From the NCBI GenBank assembly GCA_963772595.1, contig CAVYXZ010000008.1, positions 248,001 through 312,000 on the forward strand: 64,000 nt of DNA. Reading direction: 5' to 3'. The position numbers were made by a program, and so were the translations under genes. The DNA comes from CAVYXZ01 sp963772595. Lineage in GTDB: Bacteria > Chloroflexota > Anaerolineae > Aggregatilineales > Phototrophicaceae. This document shows, piece by piece, positions 26,568-36,126 of the stretch. A model generated the notes under the pieces. It was not told where the DNA came from. It worked only from the letters and a program-made list of their open reading frames with translations, and did not search any database. The first letter of the stretch is position 1; each line of letters opens with the position of its first letter.

Positions 26568-26602
26568 ATAAAAAAACCCGCCAGCGTGAGGCTGACGGGT
26601 CT
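26568..26602 (-). terminator. Rho-independent terminator of the LysM gene
   Basis: acccgccagc (26576-26585) pairs with gctgacgggt (26591-26600), nine pairs with one mismatch over a gtgag loop. Seven A before the stem give the U-tract on the minus strand. A T-run (26611-26617) on the other side may give weak activity for the + strand. Confidence 0.75.
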
Positions 26603-26622
26603 GCTTTGAGTTTTTTTCAGGT

Positions 26623-28320
26623 TTAGCTGGGGAGCGGTTCCTGAGTGACATCCGGTTCCGGCTTTTTGGGCGGCGGTTGGTCGTTCGGCGGCTCGCGCTG
26701 GATGCCGACCGACGAACTACAGACCGGTTGGCCGTTCAACAGGGCCTCGACCGTCACCGTAAAGTCGAAGTCAAAGCCGAGGACCTTGCTGCTGGTATCG
26801 AGTGTCACATTGGTGACATCCGGGCCAACAGTGGCCGAACTGGTGCCGTGCGGCCCGCTGATGCTGGCACGGTAGCCGCCCACGTTGCCCCCGGCAGGAT
26901 CCCAGTAGATCGTCTGCGAAGGATAGCCGATACCGTCCAGCGGTGAGGTCAGCTTGAAGGGCGTGCAGTCTACAGCCACCGGCGGCGGATTATCGACGAC
27001 AATCGGCGTCACATCGAACAGCGGATAATCCACCGGGCCTTGTGCCCCACAAACGACCGTCAGCACCTGGCCGACATAAATGGTCGGTGTGGTCAGCGCG
27101 TTTTGCTGGGCAATGGCGTTGACGGTGGTGTTATAGGTCAGCCCCAGGCTGTAGAGCGTGTCGCCCCGGTTGACCACGTGGTTGACGACGGTCCCGGCGG
27201 GGCAGGCGTCGGTATTAATCAGGGTGACGTTGCTCCCACCCAGGTTGAGTGTCGCGCCGCCCAGGCCGAGGTTCTGGTAAGCCAACAGCACCGTCTGCGC
27301 CCAGGCCAGTTCTTCATCGGTCATGGGTACAGGGTCCGACCAGGTACAATCCGGGCCGACATCGCCGAAGTCTTGATCCAGGCAGCGCATGGTCGAGGTC
27401 CCCGGCGGCACATCCTGTTCATTCTCAGTGTCGGGGTCCAGGACCACGTTACCGTGAATAGTGAAGACCTGGATTTGATCGCCCGGCTGCACGATCTTAA
27501 TCATGATAAGCGACCCCATACGAATGTGGACGCCGTTTGCGGTCAGGTCGATACTGATGCCTTCGGGACTCTGAATCGCCAGCAGCGAGGGCGCTTCGTT
27601 GCAGCTCAACGCGCCAATCGATGTACTGACGTGGAAAGCCTGCATGGGGGACTGCTGCTGGCCGGTCAGGGCCGGGAGATCGCCAATGTTGGCGTCTGAT
27701 TGCACTGTTTCGATACGGATCCAGCCAACCCCCCGGTCGGTCAGCACGCGCAGCCAGTCACTATCAGCGCTTTTGGCGTCAGCAGAGGCGGTGCCGCCCG
27801 CGTTCAAGGTGAGCAGCACGTTGCTGTTCGTCTGAGGCAGACTGAACACGCGCGTATCGCTCTGGACAGAAATAGTCACCGGCTGGGCAGGGACGAAAGC
27901 ATCCTCTGGCGCGACCCGGTTTTGGACTTCAGCATCGCCCATAAGCATGTAGACGGCGGCCTGACCCGGTAGGGCGTTGGGGACATTGGCCTGCACATTC
28001 ATCACGGCGATCCCCCACAGGTCCTGAGTCAGATCCAGCGGATGGGTGGCGATGGTTTCTAACTGGGCAATCCCGGCCCGGTCTGCCGGGGTATCGAAGA
28101 ACCCGGACAGCGCTTCATCGATGAAGGTCGAATCGACCCGGTTGAAGCCATAACAGGCGCTGTTGCGGTCCATATCGGTGCAGTTATCGCCCATGTCTTC
28201 GAGGGCTGTTTCGACCAACGCAGGGCAACTGTTATCCTGCGCCTGGGTGACTTCTGTGCGCCCGAATATGACGATACAGCTAAGAAGAAGAGCTAAGAGG
28301 AATAAAAATCGCAGACGCAT
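26623..28320 (-). CDS. Secreted SH3-like/LysM-domain protein
   Basis: Exported protein of about 565 residues that should bind the cell wall. Signal peptide MRLRFLFLLALLLSCIVIFG; the ATG at 28320 is chosen because GGGGGA precedes it by 6 bases. A bacterial SH3-like region (TRVFSLPQTNSNVLLTLNAG, DSDWLRVLTDRGVGWIRIE) lies near residues 165-230. One LysM domain (HVVNRGDTLYSLGLTYNTTV, then TPTIYVGQVLTVVC) lies near 405-450. The C-terminal part is an Ig-like segment and a Pro-rich tail (PPPKKPEPDV). A family that pairs the N-terminal part with LysM is common in Anaerolineae; function beyond wall binding is unknown. Confidence 0.82.
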   Translation of the reverse strand: MRLRFLFLLALLLSCIVIFGRTEVTQAQDNSCPALVETALEDMGDNCTDMDRNSACYGFNRVDSTFIDEALSGFFDTPADRAGIAQLETIATHPLDLTQDLWGIAVMNVQANVPNALPGQAAVYMLMGDAEVQNRVAPEDAFVPAQPVTISVQSDTRVFSLPQTNSNVLLTLNAGGTASADAKSADSDWLRVLTDRGVGWIRIETVQSDANIGDLPALTGQQQSPMQAFHVSTSIGALSCNEAPSLLAIQSPEGISIDLTANGVHIRMGSLIMIKIVQPGDQIQVFTIHGNVVLDPDTENEQDVPPGTSTMRCLDQDFGDVGPDCTWSDPVPMTDEELAWAQTVLLAYQNLGLGGATLNLGGSNVTLINTDACPAGTVVNHVVNRGDTLYSLGLTYNTTVNAIAQQNALTTPTIYVGQVLTVVCGAQGPVDYPLFDVTPIVVDNPPPVAVDCTPFKLTSPLDGIGYPSQTIYWDPAGGNVGGYRASISGPHGTSSATVGPDVTNVTLDTSSKVLGFDFDFTVTVEALLNGQPVCSSSVGIQREPPNDQPPPKKPEPDVTQEPLPS

Positions 28321-28419
28321 GAGGTCCCCCTTTAACCAGATGGGCATAACGCTATTTAGTATTATGGAGTATAGCATAAGCTAGAAAAAAGCGCAGAAAG
28401 ATACCTTGTAAGGTATGGC

Positions 28420-30217
28420 CTAGAACTCGAAGTCGTCCAGTGAGATCTGGCCGATAGCTTTCTTCTGTTTCAGGACGCGGTAGGCGATGGTGATGTCGCT
28501 GCGGCCTTTGGTTTTCTCCGGTACGAAGGCTTCACATTCGAAGTTCTCCTGCACCAGGTCATAGGTCGCCTGACTGATGACGATCTCGCCACCCTTCGCG
28601 TTGCCTTCGAGAATCTTGCTGATGTCGGTCGCTTCGCCGATAGCAGCAAACTCTTTGCGCTCCGGGCTGCCCACGTTGCCCAACACGGCCTTGCCGGTGT
28701 GGATGCCGATGCCGTAGAACAGGCACTGCTCCGGCGGCATGACCTCGTGCAGGGCCATCAGGTCGCGCACCAAAGCCATCGCGCCGCGAACCGTGCGCAC
28801 CGCATGATCTTCCTGGGGGTTCAACTGCGTGTTGTACAGGCCGGTTACCGCATCGCCGAGGAACTTATCAACCACACCGCCGAACAGGCTGATCGCGTCG
28901 GCAGCCAGGCTGAGATACTTGTTGATGATCTCCATCAGCGCTTCGGGTTCCAGGTATTCGCTGAAGGTTGAAAATCCGCGCACGTCCACCGAAATCGCGG
29001 TGATGATCCGCTCCTCGCCGGTCACGCCGGTCACGTCGATGCTGCGCAGATGGTTGACCAGAGCAGTGGGCAGGTAGCGCCGTGCTTCGGAAAGCTGCTC
29101 CTCGCGCTGGAGCAAATCGGTGAGGTCATCCAGCACGATGGCGACGCCTTGAATCGCGCCGGTGGAATTGCGCAGCGGGCTGAGCACGATATTGATCTGC
29201 CGCTGGCCCCGGTCACCCAGTACGGGCGTTAATTGCAGGGTCTTCTGCTCGCCTTTTTTGCGCACCGACTCCATCGCCGGGTTCACTTCGCTGACCAGTT
29301 CAGGAGGCATCATCGCGCTCAGCGGCTGCTCTTCGACCTCTTCCGGCTGCATCCCGAAAATAGCAGCCCCAGCCTGATTACAGGTGTTGATGAGACCGCC
29401 GTGATCGACCGTGATGACGCCGCTGACAATCGACCCCAGGATGTTGCTGAGCAGATCGCTGTTTTCGCGCAGTTCGGCCAACTGGGTGCGGGCCGCTTCA
29501 AAGAGGCGCGCGTTTTCGATGGCGATGGCGGCCTGATGGGCGAAATCAGCCAGTTGGTCCAGGTCGTTCGGCTTGAAGACAGCCACCATAATGCGATTAT
29601 CACAGCAGACCACGCCGATGATGTTATCGCGCACCGTCAACGGCACCGCCATAATGCTGCGCAGGGAGAAGCCCATCACGCTCTTCTTGTCCTGGTAGCG
29701 CGGGTCGTTGGTGGCGTTATCCGTAATCAGGGGTTTGCCGCTGGTCATCACGTCGTTGAGGATCGTGTGACTGACGGTGAATTCGCTTTGGGCCAGTTCC
29801 GCCTGATCTGCCCCACGCGCGATCTTGAACTCCAGTTCGTCGGTATCGCGGTCGCGCAGCATGATAAAGCCGCGTTCCGCCCCACTGAGCTGGATCACGG
29901 TGTCCATCACGCGCCTGAGGACCTCGTCGGTCTCATGGATCGAATTGATCATTTCGATGGTTTCGGCCAGGGCGCGCAAATGCCGCAGTTCCTGGTGCAG
30001 CGCAGTTGGTTTCGTCGGCCAGCGCCTCGACGCCATGTTCCATAGTGCGCCAGGTCTCTTTGGTGCTGGAGGGCAGAGTCATGCCGTAGCCGTTGAGAAT
30101 GTCCTGCTGGCGCTTCAGGGTGTCGCTCAGTTCGTCGAAGTGCCGTTTCAAGACCCGGATTTCCGCTCGAAGGGTCTCTTCACGAGCGTCAATTTTGGCC
30201 GTCTCGTCAGTCGTCAT
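28420..30217 (-). CDS. GAF-PAS-class III nucleotidyl cyclase with C1-like half-site, one frameshift
   Basis: About 598 residues after removing one extra T near 30000 (joins ALADETN to ALHQELRHL). Order: coiled coil (1-80), GAF (about 90-245), PAS (255-370), class III cyclase domain (385-590). Both metal-binding Asp are present: SVDVRGFSTFSE (Asp 411) and KFLGDAVTGLYN (Asp 455). The residues normally stabilising the transition state are gone: the block IGEATDISKILE has Asp for Asn (531) and Ile for Arg (535), and the base-recognition position is Ala. Alone it should not form a complete site. The gene overlaps the end of its partner by 11 bases. Product cAMP or cGMP cannot be told. Confidence 0.85.
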
Positions 30218-31973
30218 CGCGTGCGAATACCTCGAAAATATTAACTGGCTGCTGCCGCCCTTTGACGGTCACGGCTCCCCGCGCTTCCAGCCGCAGGTCA
30301 TCCAGCGAGAGGACCCCGGAATGCTGCGCGATGTGCTCGCGCAGGGGTTCGCTTATCAGGATCTGGCCGTCAGTAGCCGTTTCCTCAAGCCGCTTGGACA
30401 GGTTGATGCTGTCGCCGATGGCGGTGAAATCGCGGCGGATGTCGCTGCCGACGTTGCCCAGCGTGGCGATGCCGGTGTGCATTCCGATGCGGTAGAAGTG
30501 CGGGTCCGGGTTGATCCCCTGCGCCTTGTACAGCTCGACAAAGGCTTTGCGAATCGCCAGCGCTGCCTGCACGCCGCGCGCTGCATGGTCTTCCAGCAGG
30601 TTCAACTGGGAATTGAACAGGCCCATAATCTCGTGGCCCATGTATTTGTCGATCAGGCCGCCGGCCTCGTGGATGCAGTCGGTCGCTGCGGCCAGGTAGA
30701 CGTTGAGCATCTCCATAATCTGTTCCGGGCGCACGTTGGCGGGGAAGCTCGACAGGGAGCGGACATCCACGTAGAGACAGGTCGTCTCGTGGCGTTCGCC
30801 GCCCAGCGCGATCCCGGCGATGGTATGGATGTTATCGACCAGATTCGGTGGCAGATAGCGCCGCATCAGCCGCAGCATCTCGTCGTTTTCGCGCTGCTTG
30901 GTCAGGTCGTTGAGGACCATCGCCATACCCTGCATGTGATGTTCACCATCCTTGATCGGGCTGATCTGGATGTTGACCGACAGATGCCCCATGCTCGGAT
31001 TATTGATGTCTACATCAAGGTCCTGGTTGTCGCTGGTCTCCCGGACAGCCTGCAAGCAGGTGGTCAGATTCTCGCTGCTGGTGGCCGCCGCCATCACCGT
31101 AGCCAGCGGTTTGCCGATCACCTCACTCTCTTTGCAATCCAGGATGCGTTCTGCCGCCGGGTTGCAGATAGTGATCGCGTCGTCCTCGTCGGTGGTGATG
31201 ACACCGCCGCCAATCGAGGCGAAGATGTTGTCCATCAGTTCTTTCAATTCGGCGATGCTGTTCAGGTTCTCCTGCACCCGCGCGAAGAGGTGCGCGTTGC
31301 CGATGGCGATGGCCGCCTGGTGCGCAAAGGCCGTCAGAAGCTGTTCGGCCTCCGGCGTAAAGAGACCGGCCCGCAGCCGGTTATCGACGTAGACTGCGCC
31401 GATGATGTCCTGCTTATGCTTGAGCGGCACGCACATCACCGACCGCAGATTCTGCGCGGCGACGGTGTTGTTATCGGCGAAACGCGGGTCGGCCCCGGCG
31501 TTGTTGGTCATAATCGATTCGCCGGATTCCAGCACCTCGCGGATGATTGTGTGGCTGCCCTTGAATTCCGGGGCCTGTTCGTTGTCCTGATCCGGGGCGC
31601 GCGCGATGCGCACATCCCAGCTTAATTCAAAGGGATTCGCGTTGGTGAGGATAATGTAGCCGCGCTCCGCGCCGGTCAGCGTAATCACGCGCTCCATCGC
31701 TTCGTTCAACACGGCGTCCAGGTCCAGCGACGAATTAATCTGCTCGGAGGTCCCGGCCAGGGTGCGCAGCAGGTCCAGCGTCGTGGTATCCTCGGTATAG
31801 CGCGCTTCCAGCCGCTTGAAATCTTCGTCGATGACTTTGAGCATCTCGAAGACATCCGACAGGTGCGTGATCCCGCGCACGGTCAGGATTTCCTGCTGAA
31901 CTCGCAGCAAATCTTGCAGTGCCTGGGTTTGCGCTTTAAGCTGTTGCAGCAGCTCAAGCGGCGTGTTCTCCAT
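30207..31973 (-). CDS. GAF-PAS-class III nucleotidyl cyclase with C2-like half-site
   Basis: 588 residues with the same order as its downstream partner: coiled coil, GAF (about 75-235), PAS (245-360), class III cyclase domain (395-580). The first metal Asp is kept (YVDVRSLSSF, Asp 403), but the second is His (KYMGHEIMGLFN, His 447). The other half of the site is intact: FTAIGDSINLSKRLE with Thr 517, Asn 524 and Arg 528. The Thr at the substrate position is typical of class IIIb enzymes. Start at 31973 is supported by GGGAGAGA before the ATG. It is the upstream gene, with an 11-base overlap into the partner, so equal production is likely. Confidence 0.87.
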   Translation of the reverse strand: MENTPLELLQQLKAQTQALQDLLRVQQEILTVRGITHLSDVFEMLKVIDEDFKRLEARYTEDTTTLDLLRTLAGTSEQINSSLDLDAVLNEAMERVITLTGAERGYIILTNANPFELSWDVRIARAPDQDNEQAPEFKGSHTIIREVLESGESIMTNNAGADPRFADNNTVAAQNLRSVMCVPLKHKQDIIGAVYVDNRLRAGLFTPEAEQLLTAFAHQAAIAIGNAHLFARVQENLNSIAELKELMDNIFASIGGGVITTDEDDAITICNPAAERILDCKESEVIGKPLATVMAAATSSENLTTCLQAVRETSDNQDLDVDINNPSMGHLSVNIQISPIKDGEHHMQGMAMVLNDLTKQRENDEMLRLMRRYLPPNLVDNIHTIAGIALGGERHETTCLYVDVRSLSSFPANVRPEQIMEMLNVYLAAATDCIHEAGGLIDKYMGHEIMGLFNSQLNLLEDHAARGVQAALAIRKAFVELYKAQGINPDPHFYRIGMHTGIATLGNVGSDIRRDFTAIGDSINLSKRLEETATDGQILISEPLREHIAQHSGVLSLDDLRLEARGAVTVKGRQQPVNIFEVFARDDD

Positions 31974-32187
31974 AGTTCTCTCCCGCGGCCTGTCCATGTT
32001 CATGCTGATTATAGCGCCTGCCTGACAATGCCTAAATAGGACTCCGAGTATAACTATATAGAGTAGCATGATTTCAGGTCAAGACAAAATTGAGGCGAAG
32101 TCAGCTTGAATGAATGCCCGGTATCCGCTGGGGCCTGACTTATGCTATGATGGAATTGTGCAGGATGTTTCAGGTGTCAGGGTGATT

Positions 32188-32859
32188 ATGACCGAACGAG
32201 CCGACCCCCTGAATTCAGAATCGGTCCAGAATTTCCTGAAGGCGATTTTTACCCTTCAGCAGGAAACGGACCGCGTTTCGACTAATGCGCTGGCCGAACG
32301 GTTGGGTGTTCAGGCTCCCTCGGTGACGGATATGGCTCAGCGGCTGGAGGCTGCCGGGCTGGTGAATTACGAGCGCTACCGGGGCGTGACGCTGACTCCG
32401 GTGGGCGAGGAAGCGGCCCTGAAGATTATCCGGCGGCACCGCCTGATTGAACTCTACCTGACCGAAGAATTGAATTATGAACTCTACGAGGTTCACGCCG
32501 AGGCTGAACGTCTGGAACACGCCGTGTCGGATCGCTTTATCGAGGCGATCAACCAGCGCCTGGGCAATCCGGACCTGGACCCGCACGGCGACCCAATTCC
32601 CACTGCTGAGGGCGTGATTCTGCGCCGCGAACTGGTCCCGCTGAGCGAATGGCCGCCGGACAAAAAGGCCACCGTCTCGCGTATCCGGGCGATCAACGAC
32701 GAAATGCTCCTGCACATGGGCGAACGCGGCATCAAGCTTGACGCGCAGGTCGAGATCACGGCGCGCGATCCCTTCGACGGTCCGCTGACGATCATGGTCG
32801 ATGGGACACAGCAGATCATCGGGCATAACGTCGCCGCCTGTATTCTCGTAGAGGCATGA
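32188..32859 (+). CDS. DtxR/MntR-family metal-dependent regulator
   Basis: Iron- or manganese-responsive repressor of 223 residues. The winged helix (NALAERLGVQAPSVTDMAQR, LEAAGLVNYERYRGVTLTPV) is followed by the dimer/metal domain (LKIIRRHRLIELYLTEELNY, EVHAEAERLEHAVSDRFIEA, and NPDLDPHGDPIPT, the typical DPHG.PIP signature), then a FeoA/SH3-like C-terminal domain (LDAQVEITARDPFDGPLTIM). Start at ATG 32188 (MTERADPLNSESV) is preferred to the in-frame ATG at 32110. No transporter is adjacent, so its targets must be elsewhere. Confidence 0.92.
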   Translation: MTERADPLNSESVQNFLKAIFTLQQETDRVSTNALAERLGVQAPSVTDMAQRLEAAGLVNYERYRGVTLTPVGEEAALKIIRRHRLIELYLTEELNYELYEVHAEAERLEHAVSDRFIEAINQRLGNPDLDPHGDPIPTAEGVILRRELVPLSEWPPDKKATVSRIRAINDEMLLHMGERGIKLDAQVEITARDPFDGPLTIMVDGTQQIIGHNVAACILVEA

Positions 32860-32886
32860 CAGAATCTGTCTATATGTTGGATGCTC

Positions 32887-32915
32887 GTAGAGGAGGGTCT
32901 CAGACCCTCCCCTAC
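32887..32915. repeat. GTAG/CTAC-bounded palindrome
   Basis: gtag-a-ggagggtc-tca-gaccctcc-c-ctac: an 8-bp perfect stem inside a further 4-bp GTAG/CTAC stem, with a 3-base loop. It follows the DtxR gene and could act as a transcript-end hairpin, but no T-run follows. Same design as the palindromes near 59.1 and 62.0 kb. Confidence 0.6.
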
Positions 32916-32992
32916 ACACGATACCCAGGCCATGGGATGACGCTGTTGACTGGCGACTATCGACTAAAGACTATTGACCATCGACTTTCCCC

Positions 32993-34107
32993 ATGAAAAT
33001 CCTTTTTGTCGCCGCGCTGCACCACCCGGCAGAGCTTCAGGCAGCGATTGCCAGTACGCCCGCCGGGGAGACCGCGCCGCTCTTCCCGCCCAGCATGTCC
33101 CAATATTTCTGGGAGCGGGCACTGCGCCGCCGGGGCCATGACCTGGCTGTCTTCTATCGCAACCTGCCTGCCAGCGGTCAGCTTCGGGCGCATCATCACC
33201 GCGAAGGATTGACGCCGGAGAAAGTCCTGACGGCCCTGTCGCAGCGCATCCCACCCGCCATCAACCCGGAATACCGCCGCCGCAACGCGAAGCTGCTGCA
33301 TCAGGCGCAGGACTTCAAGCCGGATGTGCTGTGGCTGGTGGGCGATAACACCGTCATCACGCCGGAGACGCTGCGGGCCATCAAAGAGTCGACCGGCTGC
33401 ACCCTGGTTTACGCCAGTGGAACCTCGCCGATTGTCTTCTCGCGGCCCATCGAGCGCGAGGCCGCGCCGCTGTATGATCTGGTGCTGGTCAACGATTATT
33501 ATCACGGCATCCAGTGGCTGGAACTGGGCGCACAGCGGATGGAATGCCTGCCCATCTCGGCGGTGGACCCCGATTTTCACCATCCCTATCGAGCCAGCGA
33601 CCTGCTGAGCGCTGCGAGGTCGCCTTCGTCGGCACGCTGGTCCCGGCCCGGCTCTACAGCCGCCGCGTGGAGACCCTGGCTGCGCTGCGCGATTTCGACC
33701 TGGGGGTCTGGAGCGTCCATGAGGTCCCGCCCGTGCTGCGTCCCCTTCTGCGCGGCCCGGCCCTGGGCGAGACGATGCTGCGGGCGCTTTGCGCAGGTCA
33801 GATGACGGTCAACACACACGGCAACTTCATGCTGTACGGCGGCAATATGCGGCTGTTCGAGGCGGCGGGGGTGGGTGTGCTGCAACTGACCGAGGATCTG
33901 CCCGGCGTCCGCCAGTGGTTCACGCCGGGCGAGACGGTCGTCACCTATACGGACGTAGACGATCTGAGCGCCAAAGTGCGCTACTATCTCGATCACGATG
34001 CCGAGCGCGAGGCCATCGCCCAGCGTGCCCGCGAGCACGCCTACGCGCATCACAGCTACGAGCAGCGAGTGGATGCCTTCGAAGCCCTGCTGGCGAAAAC
34101 GCTTTAG
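32993..34107 (+). CDS. CgeB-like family 1 glycosyltransferase, one frameshift
   Basis: GT-B type glycosyltransferase of about 371 residues. N-terminal half MKILFVAALHHPAELQAAI with a Rossmann-like start, FKPDVLWLVGDNTVITPETL and LYDLVLVNDYYHGIQWLELG. C-terminal half in a second frame: CEVAFVGTLVPARLYSRRVE, NTHGNFMLYGGNMRLFEAAG, GVLQLTEDLPGVRQWFTPGE, the usual CgeB/GT1 nucleotide-sugar block. The frame changes near 33610. CgeB-like enzymes decorate surface polysaccharides or proteins; acceptor not known. The gene stands alone between short intergenic gaps. Confidence 0.8.
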
Positions 34108-34193
34108 TATCTTCGTGAGGTGCATTACCCCCAGGTTTCTCGTGTGCGTTAATATCTTCTGAATCTCTTTCCAGTCACATCAGAGACAAGACC

Positions 34194-34857
34194 ATGTCCG
34201 AAGAAAACCAGGTTAGTAAGAAAACCAGATTTCCTATTTCATATATCATCATCGGCATTATCGTGGTTGGCGCCGTCTTTACAGTCAGCGGCTTCACCTT
34301 CGCCGCGACCCAGGAAGCAGCATGACGATTTTTGTGCGTCCTGCCATACCCAGCCCGAATCGACTTTCTACCAGCGCTCGATTGCAGCGCAGCCTGCGGA
34401 TATGGCCTCCTTCCATACGACCCAGGACGTCCGGTGTATCGATTGTCATTCCGGTGTTGGGATCACAGGCCGGATGTCAGCCGAATTGATGGGCGCGCAC
34501 AATGCGCTGATGTGGTATACCGGCACCGCCCAGCAGCCTGCGGTCCAGACCGTCCCCATCAGCGACGAGAACTGCCTGAAATGCCATGCTGACGTCGTGA
34601 ACAGGGGATTTACACCGACAGAACAGATCGTTGTTCCGGCTGAGCAGCGTCGTGGTCGTGAAGAAAGCGGTGCCCGTAACCATTGGCACTACTTTCTCAC
34701 GCGCTGGCAGGGGGCATCTGACACTGCCGGAACCTGTACGAGCTGTCACAGTGGACACGCGACCGAGGGCACAGCCGAGTCTGGCTTCATGGTCGCTCAG
34801 ATGCTGCAGCAGCAGTGCGAGGCTTGCCACCAGGTTTTGAGGCGGGGTGAGCGCTAG
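34194..34857 (+). CDS. Membrane-anchored five-haem cytochrome c, one frameshift
   Basis: Small multihaem cytochrome of about 220 residues. The first frame gives a cytoplasmic N-terminus (MSEENQVSKKTRFPISY) and one membrane helix (IIIGIIVVGAVFTVSGFTF). After a frame change near 34315, five haem-binding motifs follow: CASCH, CIDCH, CLKCH, CTSCH and CEACH. The anchor plus periplasmic haem cluster resembles NapC/NirT/NrfH quinol dehydrogenases, which pass electrons from quinol to a periplasmic reductase. No reductase gene lies next to it. Five haems rather than four, and the spacing, make the exact subfamily uncertain. Confidence 0.8.
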
Positions 34858-34909
34858 CGGTTATTGCGCTTGAGCGCCTGCCGGTGAAACGAAATTGTAG
34901 GATGGGGAC

Positions 34910-35344
34910 ATGATGATCGAACAGCAAACCTACACGATTTAACAGGCATCTCAAAAAACGGGATTAACCGCCTATACGCTCCGCTACTACGAGGAGATTG
35001 GTCTGCTGGACCCCGTAACGCGCAACCCCAACGGCCATCGCTGTTACGCCGAAGAGGACATCGGGCGCATTGATCTCTTGAAGAAGCTGCGTGTCACCGG
35101 GATGTCGATTGAGGGGATGAAGCAGATCATCGACCTCTACCGGGAAGGCTCGAAGACCGCCCGCGCCCGCCGTGAACTCTTTGAGGCTCATCGGGAGCAG
35201 GTGGTGGCGCAGATCGAGACCTTGACCGAGGTGCTGGGTTTCATCGACTACAAAATCACGCTCTATGCCCAGGAAGAAGAGCAGCTCAATGAACGCCATG
35301 ACCACCGCTATGAAGTATCGCTAGTTCGAGAAAACAAGTCTTAG
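34910..35344 (+). pseudogene. MerR-family regulator with an internal stop codon
   Basis: 145 codons in a single frame, interrupted only by TAA at 34940-34942. Reading starts MMIEQQTYTI, then stop, then QASQKTGLTAYTLRYYEEIG, LLDPVTRNPNGHRCYAEEDI and KKLRVTGMSIEGMKQIIDLY, a standard MerR helix-turn-helix with a C-terminal coiled coil. Family members have Ser or Gly at the stop position; one C-to-A change in TCA gives TAA. No start codon exists between the stop and the helix-turn-helix. Either a point nonsense mutation or a base-calling error. Its 3' end overlaps the convergent methyltransferase gene by 4 bases. Confidence 0.75.
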
Positions 35345-36114
35345 CCTCCGCTGCCCGGCTTCACGCCCTGGAACAGTGCGCCGTAAATGGTAAAGTCATG
35401 CTGCTCGCGGAGCTGCATGGCGCTGCGAATCTCGCTGGATGCGCCGTCGAACAGGGACCTCAGCATCTCGATGTTGAGCGCCGGTGTGTTGATGCGTGTC
35501 ACCCATTCGTCGAAATGTAGCGGTACCTGCCAGAGCTTGACCACATCCGCCTTGAAACCTGCCTCGGCCAGCAGCGCTTTCCACTGGTGAACGCTGTGAT
35601 CGCGCACGTGCGAGGGGTCGCGCAGCAGTTCAATCGTCTGCAAGAAGGTATCGCGGGCGGCATCTTCCGGCGCGATGACGTCGCTGACGATCAAGCGGCC
35701 ACCAGGCTTGAGCACACGCGCGCATTCCTGCAAGGCGGTGAGCAGGTTGGGCCAGTGATGGGCGCTGTAGCGGGTGACAATCGTGTCGAAATAGCTGTCT
35801 TCGAAGGGCATCGCTTCGACATCGCCCTGCCGGACGCTGACGTTATCCAGCGATTTCTCCTTCGCCAGCACCTCGACCTGGGTCAGCATACTCGGCGTCA
35901 GGTCAAAGGCGATCACGGACTCGGCATAGGGGGCGACCGTGACGGCTGTGTGGCCCGCGCCGCAGCCTGCATCCAGCACAAGCTTTGGACTGTAGGCGCT
36001 GACCAACTGCCGGATCATATCCAGGTCTTCACCGGCTGCATGAACGGTGCTTGTGCGGTAGTTCTCGGCAGCGCGCTGAAACTGCCCCTGCACTGAGGCT
36101 TTGATGTCTGGCAT
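35341..36114 (-). CDS. Class I SAM-dependent methyltransferase
   Basis: Cytoplasmic methyltransferase of 257 residues. SAM-binding motif LVLDAGCGAGHTAVTVAPYA (residues 45-64), acidic motif II SVIAFDLTPSMLTQVEVLA, then VRQGDVEAMPFEDSYFDTIV and ARVLKPGGRLIVSDVIAPED. The pattern resembles UbiE/menaquinone-type or general small-molecule methyltransferases. Substrate is unknown. It lies 12 bases downstream of the DinB gene on the same strand, so the two are probably co-transcribed. Confidence 0.9.
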   Translation of the reverse strand: MPDIKASVQGQFQRAAENYRTSTVHAAGEDLDMIRQLVSAYSPKLVLDAGCGAGHTAVTVAPYAESVIAFDLTPSMLTQVEVLAKEKSLDNVSVRQGDVEAMPFEDSYFDTIVTRYSAHHWPNLLTALQECARVLKPGGRLIVSDVIAPEDAARDTFLQTIELLRDPSHVRDHSVHQWKALLAEAGFKADVVKLWQVPLHFDEWVTRINTPALNIEMLRSLFDGASSEIRSAMQLREQHDFTIYGALFQGVKPGSGG

Positions 36115-36126
36115 GGTAGGGTTCCT

